This document shows, piece after piece, positions 30,931 to 38,254 of a stretch of DNA of 38,254 bases (positions are counted from its first letter, which is position 1; every line of letters starts with the position of its first letter). The position numbers were made by a program, and so were the translations under genes. The stretch lies in IMG/VR virus record IMGVR_UViG_3300010318_003851, positions 1 to 38,254 of that record; one strand, given 5' to 3'. The DNA comes from a virus. The notes under the pieces are model-generated. The model was not told the DNA's origin, ran no database searches, and saw only the letters and a list, made by a program, of their open reading frames with translations.

Positions 30931-31953
30931 ATGAACTTGCCTGAGCAGTATGTAGTAAATATATTTTACAAGTACGCAGGTTCACCAAGATATAATAGAT
31001 TAACAAAAAATTACCAGGGTTCGTGTCCTATCTGTAGAGAAGGCAAGAGTTGGTTAAAAAAACAACGCCTCTACTACATAGTAAAAAGTCAACGTCTCTT
31101 TTGTCATAATTGTGGTTGGTCTGGAACACCGTATCGATGGATACGTGATGTATCTGGTATGTCGAGAGAAGAAATTCTTGCTAATTCCCGCGAATTTGAC
31201 GATACGTTTGTTGAAAAGACAGAAACAAATAAACATTTTGTCACACCTACACTGCCTGGAGATTGTATTAATTTATATGATAAAGCGCAAATAGACTTCT
31301 ATAAAGACAATAAAGATATTCAACGTGCAGTCAAATATTTGCACGATAGGCGCATCTTTACTGCAACAAATAGACCACCTTCTATCTACTATTGTAGAAA
31401 CGACTTCACACACCACGATCGAATTGTTATACCGTTTTTTGATGCACAGGAAAAAATAATTTTCTATCAAACTAGATCTATTTCACCTACCGATCCTCGT
31501 CCAAAATATCTCGGTAAAATTGATGGTGAGAAGTCTTTGTTTAATATTAATAATATTACACCGGATCTAGACTGTGTATTCGTGTTAGAAGGTCCATTTA
31601 ATGCTTTTTTTGTCAAAAATTCAGTAGCTGTAGGTGGTATACAAGATAATAGCAATACATTATTTGCACCACGACAAAAACAACAGATAAAATTACTTGA
31701 AAAGTTCTATAAAATTATTTGGGTACTCGACTCTCAATGGATTGATAGTGCTGGTTATAGAAAGACAAAAATTTTAATAGAGCAAAAACAAAATGTGTTT
31801 ATATGGCCACGTGCTATCGGGCTAAGATACAAGGATTTTAACGATATGTGCGTTGATTTAAGTGTAGATCACGTACAGCCTCAATTTATTATAGATAATA
31901 CATATAACTCAGCAGAAGCTGAGATAGTATTGAGTCAAATTCCAAGGAAGTAG
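30931..31953 (+). CDS. 61: gp61-like DNA primase
   Basis: Primase makes RNA primers for lagging-strand synthesis with gp41. The 340-residue protein has an N-terminal zinc ribbon (C32, C35, C58, C61: CPIC and CHNC), the RIVIPFFDAQEKIIFYQTR segment, and a TOPRIM region with FVLEGPFNAFF and IIWVLDSQW. T4 gp61 has 342 residues. It ends the plus-strand replication run, tail-to-tail with a minus-strand virion-like gene, the stops being three bases apart. Confidence 0.93.
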   Translation: MNLPEQYVVNIFYKYAGSPRYNRLTKNYQGSCPICREGKSWLKKQRLYYIVKSQRLFCHNCGWSGTPYRWIRDVSGMSREEILANSREFDDTFVEKTETNKHFVTPTLPGDCINLYDKAQIDFYKDNKDIQRAVKYLHDRRIFTATNRPPSIYYCRNDFTHHDRIVIPFFDAQEKIIFYQTRSISPTDPRPKYLGKIDGEKSLFNINNITPDLDCVFVLEGPFNAFFVKNSVAVGGIQDNSNTLFAPRQKQQIKLLEKFYKIIWVLDSQWIDSAGYRKTKILIEQKQNVFIWPRAIGLRYKDFNDMCVDLSVDHVQPQFIIDNTYNSAEAEIVLSQIPRK

Positions 31954-31956
31954 AAT

Positions 31957-32400
31957 TTAGACGTATCTAAATTTAGGATCATCAGCTACTGCTGCATATC
32001 CTTTAAATGTTTCCGCGAGAGCTGAAATTTCTTTTGCGACACGCGCAATTTTCTTTGCCTCAGCAGATCGAATTTTATCAAAAACGGTATCCGGAACTGA
32101 ATGCTTCAATTGCATTTGAATAGACTTATCTGAAGTACCGTTTAGATATTCAACCATATCATCGAGTTTTTCAATCCAGCTTTTTAGAGATTGAATCATT
32201 CTTAATTCACGAGATGCTGCGTGTTTTAATATCTCTGCATCTTCTGGATCAATTTGAGGCGTAGTTAAAGCGTCAGCATCATCAGCTGTTGGCTGTGCTT
32301 CTTCAGGTGGCATCATATTACCCGCTGCCTCTGCACCGGTAGGTGCTTCATCTTGTTCTAAAAGCGTGCTGAAGATTTGAGAGAAAATAATGTCAGACAT
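31957..32400 (-). CDS. Acidic virion-like protein with targeting-like N-terminus
   Basis: The 147-residue protein starts MSDIIFSQIFSTLLE, ending in L-L-E as a T4-type prohead-protease site would. An acidic Ala/Pro/Glu-rich linker (about 16-55) follows, then a helical domain with many Lys and Glu (about 56-140). This is the same layout as the 137-aa Gln/Pro-rich protein. CATAAATA lies 6 nt before the ATG. An internal head or scaffold-core protein is the best guess. Confidence 0.65.
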   Translation of the reverse strand: MSDIIFSQIFSTLLEQDEAPTGAEAAGNMMPPEEAQPTADDADALTTPQIDPEDAEILKHAASRELRMIQSLKSWIEKLDDMVEYLNGTSDKSIQMQLKHSVPDTVFDKIRSAEAKKIARVAKEISALAETFKGYAAVADDPKFRYV

Positions 32401-32406
32401 ATCTAT

Positions 32407-32414
32407 TATTTATG
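32407..32414 (-). promoter_or_regulatory. Late-type box CATAAATA before the 147-aa gene
   Basis: Minus strand, seven of eight bases match TATAAATA, 6 nt before the ATG at 32400. The divergent gene has its own weaker box at 32422-32429. Confidence 0.45.
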
Positions 32415-32421
32415 CTTAAAC

Positions 32422-32429
32422 CTTAAATA
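32422..32429 (+). promoter_or_regulatory. Late-type box CTTAAATA before the 129-aa gene
   Basis: Six of eight bases match TATAAATA, 6 nt before the ATG at 32436. Confidence 0.35.
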
Positions 32430-32435
32430 ATTACA

Positions 32436-32825
32436 ATGGAAAACGGAACATTAAGTAATTCTAATCGCAATTTCGGCCAAAGTGGTAATTTTTCAAAAGG
32501 AAGCGCCGGTGTTGATGGTGAGGGTAAGACAGAGCCGGTGATGAGAGTGGCACCAGAAGGGCCTTCAGTTGAAAATAAACCCGTCGCCGAACCATTACTT
32601 CCGTTTGAAGCAACGCAAATGGTTCAAAAGATTGGATCTATAGTATATAACATTAATTCTGTTGCAGGGGATTTAAACAAAAGCTTATCTAATCCTAGCA
32701 TTGATGATGAACAAAGAAAAAAAATTATTGCTGTCATTAATGATCTGTCTCCGATTGCAAAGAAAGTTTTTGGATGCGGTATGAAACTCAATCAAGCGTT
32801 TCTTCCAAAACGTATAAGAGGTTGA
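32436..32825 (+). CDS. Hypothetical 129-aa protein
   Basis: Gly/Ser/Asn-rich N-terminus (about 1-55) with no predicted structure, then a helical domain (about 56-125) with a regular hydrophobic pattern (IVYNINSVAGDLNKSL, KKIIAVINDLSPIAKKVF). No family known. It is divergent from the 147-aa gene, and both have late-type boxes in the 35 bases between them, suggesting late expression and a virion link. Confidence 0.6.
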   Translation: MENGTLSNSNRNFGQSGNFSKGSAGVDGEGKTEPVMRVAPEGPSVENKPVAEPLLPFEATQMVQKIGSIVYNINSVAGDLNKSLSNPSIDDEQRKKIIAVINDLSPIAKKVFGCGMKLNQAFLPKRIRG

Positions 32826-32839
32826 TATTCAAATATTAT

Positions 32840-33280
32840 ATGTTAAATTATAATATGTTAAAATTAATAACACCACTTATTATTGCAATAATAGTAAGCG
32901 CTATATTGGCCTTTATTTTGAATGATTACATAGAATTTTGGAAAGGATTCTGTGGTACGCTTGCAATACAATTTATTATTGGTGCAATTATAAACAATAG
33001 ACAAAAATTTATTGCTTCAATTGAAATGGAGAAGCAATTAACACAAAGAATCGCAGATGCCGCGAAACAAACACTTAGACTGAGGTGTCCGTGTACTGAA
33101 GTGTCAGAGCAAACAGTTCCTATTAGATTAGATACTCCTAATTTCTACAAATGCATTAAGTGTGATAAAACAATTAGTGTAAATTTACAAGCAACAACCG
33201 CACAGGCAACAGATATAATTGATATAGATGCTACGCACAGTAAAGTCGCTGCACAATTAGCAGAAAAGGAGCAGATATGA
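32840..33280 (+). CDS. Two-transmembrane protein with cytoplasmic zinc-ribbon-like motif
   Basis: From the ATG at 32840 (another at 32855 also fits) the protein has about 146 residues. Two hydrophobic segments lie near the start: TPLIIAIIVSAILAFIL, then FCGTLAIQFIIGAII. A helix and a Cys set follow: CPC, then CIKC about 25 residues on, a likely metal site. The end is polar and ends KEKQI-like. The layout suggests a small inner-membrane protein with a soluble domain; lysis or superinfection roles cannot be told apart. It overlaps the next gene by four bases. Confidence 0.65.
   Translation: MLNYNMLKLITPLIIAIIVSAILAFILNDYIEFWKGFCGTLAIQFIIGAIINNRQKFIASIEMEKQLTQRIADAAKQTLRLRCPCTEVSEQTVPIRLDTPNFYKCIKCDKTISVNLQATTAQATDIIDIDATHSKVAAQLAEKEQI
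33264..33271 (+). promoter_or_regulatory. Clear Shine-Dalgarno site AAAAGGAG
   Basis: The AGGAG core ends five bases before the ATG at 33277. It is notable because most starts in this window have no such site. Confidence 0.75.
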
Positions 33281-33696
33281 ATGATTATCTAGACAATAGT
33301 GAGTTTTTTGAAGCGATGGATATTAAGCCCGCTTCTGTAACAGACAGCCTACCACCTGCACTTATAAGTGAAAAGGATGTTAAGCGATTGTTTGATAACA
33401 TCGTAAATAAACTATCTACAATTGAAACACAAAATGATAACAATAGGCTGTATACTTCGAGCCAGTTGTTTGGAAAAAATGTTAACGTGGAGAGTTTGAT
33501 TAGAGGGCTACACGATGCTGTTCGCAGTACAATAAAAGATAGTGATGCAGATAAGCAGCAATTAATAAACACAGTATTACAATCTCAAATTAATACATAC
33601 AAGGAGCTTTTTAAAATTCTAAAAGTAGATCAGTCAAAACTTATTATTTTTCTACTCGGTTTTACTTATTCTGTTTTTTATGAAAATAATGGTTGA
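33277..33696 (+). CDS. Hypothetical 139-aa protein
   Basis: Acidic N-terminus, central helices (about 30-120) with polar coiled-coil character, and a hydrophobic end (LIIFLLGFTYSVFY, about 122-135) that might pack in a membrane or oligomer. The start overlaps the previous gene's stop and has a strong Shine-Dalgarno site. The neighbour is a membrane protein, so a joint complex is possible. No family known. Confidence 0.6.
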   Translation: MNDYLDNSEFFEAMDIKPASVTDSLPPALISEKDVKRLFDNIVNKLSTIETQNDNNRLYTSSQLFGKNVNVESLIRGLHDAVRSTIKDSDADKQQLINTVLQSQINTYKELFKILKVDQSKLIIFLLGFTYSVFYENNG

Positions 33697-33726
33697 TTTT
33701 TTCTGGAAAAAACATTAAAATGGCAT

Positions 33727-33984
33727 ATGAATAGTGGTATTAGGTTGTCAGCCGATATGTCAATTGATGAGATCGCCCGTTGGTGTTGTTTAATTGAGTC
33801 AATAGAAGTAGCAGATAAACAGATGAAATCAGTAGGTGTAGATCCAGAAGAGTTTGATTGGGTTAGACCTGTAGCGATAGAACATTATATTACAGAGCGC
33901 TTTCATTCAATGAAAAGTGACATCGAATATGAGGTAAAAAATGGAGTGAAGGTTGAAATAGATGATGAGTTTTTTAACCATTAA
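33727..33984 (+). CDS. Hypothetical 85-aa protein
   Basis: Small acidic protein, helical by pattern (SIDEIARWCCLIESIEVADK, then PVAIEHYITERFHSMKSD). No motif recognised. It lies between the 139-aa gene and the pyruvyltransferase, 8 bases before the latter's start, and probably belongs to the same transcript. Confidence 0.55.
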   Translation: MNSGIRLSADMSIDEIARWCCLIESIEVADKQMKSVGVDPEEFDWVRPVAIEHYITERFHSMKSDIEYEVKNGVKVEIDDEFFNH

Positions 33985-33992
33985 CTATTGCT

Positions 33993-34901
33993 GTGAAAGA
34001 TTTGTTTGATTATTATAAAGAAAACGGAAGCATTCCCTTAATATATAACTGTGGTAGTAAATTTAACAATTTTTCAAACTTTGGTGATATATTGTCTATT
34101 CAATTATTGGAAAAGTTAAATCCTAGAGTTGTTTTTAGATTGGCAAATGGCATAGAAGCTGTAGACATAAAAATACCAAAATTATTATCTATAGGAACTA
34201 TTTTAAATAGAAATCGAAAAGGATATTGTTGTGTTTGGGGCACAGGTTTAGATAAAACATTGTATAAACACGATGATGATTTAATGTTGGATGTAAGAGC
34301 GGTTAGAGGACGTTTTACTGCGGAATTTCTTCGCAAAAAAGGATATCATGTCCCAGAAGTATATGGAGATCCTGCAATTCTTATAGATAGAAATTCTGTT
34401 TTTTCAGAGAAAAAATATGAGTTGGGGATAATACCACACTTGTCGAATTATTCTTTAAAAGAAAAGACTAAACCAAATTATAATTGTTTTATGGATTATG
34501 ACGATGAAAGAGTGAAGATAATATCTCCAAAAATACCATACGGCAGCGATTCATATCTAAAAATAAAAGAAATAAATTCATGTAGAAGAATATTATCACA
34601 GTCCTTACATGGCTGCATAATAGCTGACACACTAGGAATACCTAATTTATTTTTTCAAGAAAGCTTTGATCTCCCATCAGGAGTAAACAAGTTGAATATT
34701 TTGAGTAAACAATTAGAACACAGATATCAAGATTATATTTCTTCATTTAACAAAAAGAGAGCAATTATATATAATATTGATAGAAGCGGACGATTTGACA
34801 TCGATAAATTAATTTTAGATATTGATACATATTATGAAGTGAAAGGCGTTGATTCTTTAATTGACGGATTAATGGAAAGTTTTCCTATAAATTTTGAGTA
34901 A
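33993..34901 (+). CDS. Polysaccharide pyruvyltransferase-like protein
   Basis: The 302-residue protein matches the polysaccharide pyruvyltransferase family (PF04230): NCGSKFNNFSNFGD near the start, CCVWGTGLDK, DVRAVRGRFTAEFLRKKGY followed by YGDPAIL, and SQSLHGCIIADTLGIP near 205-220. These enzymes put a pyruvate ketal on sugars of cell-surface polysaccharides using phosphoenolpyruvate. It starts with GTG. It is the first gene of a glycan group whose other members lie on the opposite strand. Confidence 0.85.
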   Translation: MKDLFDYYKENGSIPLIYNCGSKFNNFSNFGDILSIQLLEKLNPRVVFRLANGIEAVDIKIPKLLSIGTILNRNRKGYCCVWGTGLDKTLYKHDDDLMLDVRAVRGRFTAEFLRKKGYHVPEVYGDPAILIDRNSVFSEKKYELGIIPHLSNYSLKEKTKPNYNCFMDYDDERVKIISPKIPYGSDSYLKIKEINSCRRILSQSLHGCIIADTLGIPNLFFQESFDLPSGVNKLNILSKQLEHRYQDYISSFNKKRAIIYNIDRSGRFDIDKLILDIDTYYEVKGVDSLIDGLMESFPINFE

Positions 34902-34929
34902 TATAAAAAAATAAAAAGTATCTAATTGG

Positions 34930-35964
34930 TTAGTTATCTCGTCTATATATACGTTCTTTCATTTTTTCTGCTATAGTTATTATGCTATTGTTATTAATTA
35001 TATACTCATTGTTCTGCAATAATGTTTCTGTATCATCATTATTATATAGATATTCTAACAGAGAAATAGCATGATCATAATCAGGCTCAGCCCATTGCCC
35101 TTTAAATCTTTTATCATCAATATACACAAGCTTATAATCAACAAGATACTTGTGATTGGTTTGCATAAAATCTACATTACCTGAATATCCAGTAGCTACA
35201 ACATGTGTTTTGCAAGCCATCGCCTCCGCTAATACCATTCCAAACCCCTCACTGCGGTGCAGAGATAAAAATACATGACATTTTGATATTAAGCGAAACA
35301 TCTCTTCACTTGTCATATATCTATCTATTATTGTTATTTTGCTGCTGTCTAATTGCGATATTAGCCGTCTTTCCTCATTGCTTGCAGTAAGAGTCTTAAA
35401 AATTATGTTTACTTTCTTACCCTCAGCAAATCTAAGTGCTGTTTTTAAATTATTGAGAATATTTTTTCTTTCTATGTGTGAGCTTATATTACCTGAGCAA
35501 AGTATAGTAAATGTATCAAATTTTTTATCTGTATCAAAAATTTCGATCGGGTGCGGAATTACGTGAATGTTTTCTGCATTATAGTATTGTGAAAAAATAT
35601 CCCTACAATAATTAGACGCGGTCCATATTTCATCAAAATCATACAAACAATCTTGTTGCATTTTGCTTAACTCGGTAGATTCCCACACAAAATATCCTAT
35701 TTTTTTATTTGGTAATCGCTTTACATGCGCAGTTTCTTTTTTTATTTTATTCCATATATCGAATGTAAGGTGAAAATATTTTACATCATACTTGCCTGAT
35801 GCATTTGATTTATAATACTCGTGATACAGCTCTCGATTGGTAATAAATTCATTAAAATCATATATATCATATGAGGTAAATGTTTCAAAACATTTAATGT
35901 TTCTTCTTACCGCTTCTCCTAAACTTGTCTTACTGTTTATAAGTCCTGATACAAGTAACCGCAT
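34930..35964 (-). CDS. GT4-type glycosyltransferase
   Basis: The 344-residue GT-B enzyme shows IGYFVWESTELS in the N-terminal domain and, in the C-terminal one, HRSEGFGMVLAEAMACKTHVVA, the E-x7-E donor-binding motif of family 4. It probably transfers a sugar from a nucleotide-sugar donor; acceptor not visible. It ends tail-to-tail with the pyruvyltransferase, separated by 28 bases. Upstream, 67 bases separate it from the fusion gene. Confidence 0.9.
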   Translation of the reverse strand: MRLLVSGLINSKTSLGEAVRRNIKCFETFTSYDIYDFNEFITNRELYHEYYKSNASGKYDVKYFHLTFDIWNKIKKETAHVKRLPNKKIGYFVWESTELSKMQQDCLYDFDEIWTASNYCRDIFSQYYNAENIHVIPHPIEIFDTDKKFDTFTILCSGNISSHIERKNILNNLKTALRFAEGKKVNIIFKTLTASNEERRLISQLDSSKITIIDRYMTSEEMFRLISKCHVFLSLHRSEGFGMVLAEAMACKTHVVATGYSGNVDFMQTNHKYLVDYKLVYIDDKRFKGQWAEPDYDHAISLLEYLYNNDDTETLLQNNEYIINNNSIITIAEKMKERIYRRDN

Positions 35965-36031
35965 AACTATATCCAGACAATTTGCTGTTTAGTATAATTT
36001 TCCCATTTTACTATTTTACCTGGTTCCAATT

Positions 36032-37405
36032 TCATGATTTTGATCTATTTAAATGTGGAATAGGTACATCTGGTATGTTTGTATCTATAAAATTGCAAAA
36101 AGGCTCCCACCCGTCCGCAAAATTATAACTCAACATTTCTATACCATAAATATTTGATATCTTAGTCATAATATTATAATGATCTTGTAAATTTTGTCTT
36201 ACATTTTTTAAAAAAATAAAATCATGTATTAACAATTTATCATACATATAACTGAAAACCTTCTCTCCACTAAGATAGTTATATACACCGCTTTTAATCA
36301 TAGATTGTTTTATTTCTTCTGGAGATCTGGTTATATAAATAAACTTTACATTTTTATATGTTTGTAACAAACCTATTAAAAATTCAGGTGAATAAAAAGG
36401 TGTATCTGCGAAAAAATTATACTGATGTATAGCCTCGGAAAATGAAATATTACTCAAAACATGCATAGGATTGAGACCACAAATTTCCGCCATTTTACAA
36501 ATACTAGTCGTACCAGATCGTGGCGGAGAAACAACAATATATATAAAAGGTTTATACTCATTAACTATTTCTGACTTACCTAGAAACATGCAATAATCTC
36601 TTATAGTAGTAATATCCAATTTTTCAATTTTAATATCTGTATATTTGTCATTGTAATATTTAAATTTTGAAAAATCTTTATTTGTGTGCCAGCAATGTAT
36701 ATGTGGATGGTTATGACACTTATTTGTAGAAGTTGATGGGTGATCCAATTTATCAGATACAACAAAACGTTGCACTTTACAATTTATTGCTATTTCACTA
36801 GCATACATTGTTGAAACACCCCTATACCAACCCGGCCACTTACCATTTGTATCCTCTTGACTGAACATGTCTAATATAATTCTAGTTATGTTAGTAGCCA
36901 ATCTTGCACATTCTAAAACTAGATTACTAGCACCATACCATGTACTTCCAATATTTAATTGATAATTTTCTCGCTTTTTAAGCTGCAATTTCTCATGAAT
37001 ATAATTAATTTTTTCTTGAATAATTGCATCATTTTTATTATTATAACTACCTTGCCCGGTTGTAAACAAATTTACATAAAAAGAATTCCAACTTTCAGTA
37101 AAAAAAACATCTACATCTGTTTTAAGCAAAAGATTGTATTTTAGTAAAAAATTTTGATCAACTAGACACTCGAGGGAGTTAAGATATTTATAATTATTGT
37201 TTTGCTCATTATAAAATATTTTATATATAATTTTATGCTTGTATATTTTTTTTGGCAATGTAGATATGTCTATTGATGGGTTATAAAATACTACTAAATC
37301 AGTATTTAAAACTTTAATATAGTTTAGCGATTTCACCATTAGATGAAAACTTTTTAGCTGATCTAAATTATCGTCCAAATAACAGACTACTGCTCTTGCG
37401 TTCAT
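36032..37405 (-). CDS. Fusion of a GT-A-like glycosyltransferase and a sulfotransferase
   Basis: Residues 1 to about 270 look like a GT-A-type domain, with LLKTDVDVFF carrying D97-V-D99 and a His/Cys-rich segment (CHNHPHIHCWH, 230-240). Residues from about 285 to the end are a sulfotransferase: SPPRSGTTS (293-301) is the 5'-phosphosulfate loop for PAPS and FIYITRSPEEIKQSMI (about 355-370) fits the 3'-phosphate-binding segment. One protein may both add a sugar and sulfate it. Its start overlaps the GT2 gene stop in an ATGA junction. The sulfotransferase part is the surer half. Confidence 0.8.
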   Translation of the reverse strand: MNARAVVCYLDDNLDQLKSFHLMVKSLNYIKVLNTDLVVFYNPSIDISTLPKKIYKHKIIYKIFYNEQNNNYKYLNSLECLVDQNFLLKYNLLLKTDVDVFFTESWNSFYVNLFTTGQGSYNNKNDAIIQEKINYIHEKLQLKKRENYQLNIGSTWYGASNLVLECARLATNITRIILDMFSQEDTNGKWPGWYRGVSTMYASEIAINCKVQRFVVSDKLDHPSTSTNKCHNHPHIHCWHTNKDFSKFKYYNDKYTDIKIEKLDITTIRDYCMFLGKSEIVNEYKPFIYIVVSPPRSGTTSICKMAEICGLNPMHVLSNISFSEAIHQYNFFADTPFYSPEFLIGLLQTYKNVKFIYITRSPEEIKQSMIKSGVYNYLSGEKVFSYMYDKLLIHDFIFLKNVRQNLQDHYNIMTKISNIYGIEMLSYNFADGWEPFCNFIDTNIPDVPIPHLNRSKS

Positions 37406-38241
37406 AACTGCTTTGCCTTTTCAAAAAGTTGTTTTATCACAGGCTCTGGTATCTTATTTTTAAAGGTATCAAAAATAGTTTGAAAGAAGGGATCGTCAGG
37501 ATTTTTTAGTAGCTCTAGCCAGCCTACAAAATAATTCCAAACTCTATCCTCTAAAATATTAGGATAAGGTACACCATTTGGTCGACCAAATCGGTGATTC
37601 CATCTCAAATTAGGCAAGCAAATACATCGCCCACCCGCTTGTCTAAATTTTTCATGTATATATCCCTCCTCACCACCAAATCCTTTAAAATTCGCATTTA
37701 TACCCGGCCACTTTGATGTTTTACAAGAAAACATCCCCATACCCATCATGGGGATTTCAAATGGCTCACCACTATCATAAGATTCTTTGTTCGTAGCCCA
37801 TATACCATACATTATATCCCTCCAAATAGTATCAAAGTGAGTAGATATATTATTTAGATCATCATACCACAGCGGACCCTGTATTAAATTATTTGTATTA
37901 GGATTCTTGTCATAATAGTTTAAAAGGTTCTTTATTGCATTTTGTTCAAAAAGAACATGAGAATCTAAGCACAAAGTATATTCACTTTCTGCATATTTAA
38001 AAATTTCATATTTTGTAAAAGTGCTTGTTTGATCAGTATAGGGAATATATTTTCCACCAGCCCAGTCCTGGACAAACTTTTTTGTTTCTTTTCCGTGAAT
38101 AGAATTAGGATTGTTATCGACAACAATAATTTCATAATCTTTATTTAAAAAATCAAGCTGATATATTTTTAGTGCCTGTATAGAAAAATAAACACCGTCA
38201 TAATCATCATATGTAGACATTCCAATTGTGAGTTTTTTCAT
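37402..38241 (-). CDS. GT2-type glycosyltransferase
   Basis: The 279-residue GT-A enzyme starts KKLTIGMSTYDDYDG, then IIVVDNN (the nucleotide-binding Asp), LCLDSHVLF where DSH occupies the DxD place, and FGGEEGYIHEKFRQAGG, the typical later acceptor or catalytic part. Family members transfer sugars from nucleotide-sugars. It is coupled to the fusion gene downstream. Its start lies 13 bases from the window end, so any promoter is outside. Confidence 0.9.
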   Translation of the reverse strand: MKKLTIGMSTYDDYDGVYFSIQALKIYQLDFLNKDYEIIVVDNNPNSIHGKETKKFVQDWAGGKYIPYTDQTSTFTKYEIFKYAESEYTLCLDSHVLFEQNAIKNLLNYYDKNPNTNNLIQGPLWYDDLNNISTHFDTIWRDIMYGIWATNKESYDSGEPFEIPMMGMGMFSCKTSKWPGINANFKGFGGEEGYIHEKFRQAGGRCICLPNLRWNHRFGRPNGVPYPNILEDRVWNYFVGWLELLKNPDDPFFQTIFDTFKNKIPEPVIKQLFEKAKQL

Positions 38242-38254
38242 TCAATATAATTAG

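Noticed and set aside
34902-34929. Terminator between the convergent pyruvyltransferase and GT4 genes
   Set aside because: Only a four-base stem (CTAA, TTAG) is found, too weak to call.
637-38241. A DpdA or TGT-type DNA transglycosylase
   Set aside because: I looked for one among the unassigned proteins because of the deazaguanine genes. None shows a TGT-like barrel pattern or zinc site, so none is annotated.
1-38254. tRNA genes, CRISPR arrays, insertion sequences, attachment sites
   Set aside because: The spaces between genes are too short for most of these, and I saw no tRNA-like folds, spaced repeats or transposase or integrase genes.

Overview
The window is part of the genome of a tailed, T4-like bacteriophage, probably marine. 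The evidence is an almost complete T4-type replication, recombination and late-transcription set: UvsY, UvsW, gp55, gp47, gp46, gp43, UvsX, gp41, gp32, gp45 and gp61. These are mixed with many small unrecognised phage genes in AT-rich, tightly packed, often start/stop-overlapping DNA. The marine guess rests only on resemblance of the split gp41 intein to the gp41-type split inteins known from ocean metagenomes. No tRNA, CRISPR array or insertion sequence was seen, and no gap between genes exceeds 300 bases.

Layout. 1-647: 3' end of a fibre-like virion gene cut by the window edge. 637-5924: nucleotide and base-modification block (P-loop kinase-like protein, Nudix hydrolase, QueE, PhoH, QueD, one virion-like gene with a 43-bp tandem duplication, FolE). 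5921-10023: mainly minus-strand genes (retropepsin-like protease, PD-(D/E)XK-like protein, Gln/Pro-rich protein, possible ADP-ribosyltransferase, GIY-YIG protein). Several begin with a short amphipathic peptide ending in a hydrophobic-x-Glu motif, as T4 capsid-targeting peptides do. 10043-19394: uvsY-uvsW-55-47-46-glycosyltransferase-43, closed by a strong terminator. 19475-31953: uvsX-queC, class II amidotransferase, dNTP diphosphohydrolase-like protein, glycosyltransferase, gp41 in two split-intein halves, DHH phosphoesterase, gp32, a Lar-like zinc ribbon protein, gp45, small proteins and gp61. 31957-33984: small virion-like or unknown proteins. 33993-38241: glycan genes (pyruvyltransferase, GT4, a glycosyltransferase-sulfotransferase fusion, GT2).

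How the genes may work together. FolE, QueD, QueE and QueC together make up the GTP-to-preQ0 pathway, pointing to a 7-deazaguanine that probably ends up in phage DNA. No DpdA-type transglycosylase is visible. QueC lacks three of its four expected zinc cysteines and lies two genes from a free-standing amidotransferase, so the end product may be an amide or amidine rather than preQ0. The modification genes sit where T4 keeps gene 42 and beta-gt, between polymerase/uvsX and gene 41. The replicative helicase must be assembled by protein trans-splicing.

Gene expression looks unusual. A TAAATA core, like the T4 late promoter, lies 5-8 nt before the start of many virion-like genes. A TATATT or TATAAT box lies 4-8 nt before many early genes. 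Shine-Dalgarno sites are rare. Both patterns would suit leaderless or near-leaderless mRNAs, but this is inference from spacing alone.
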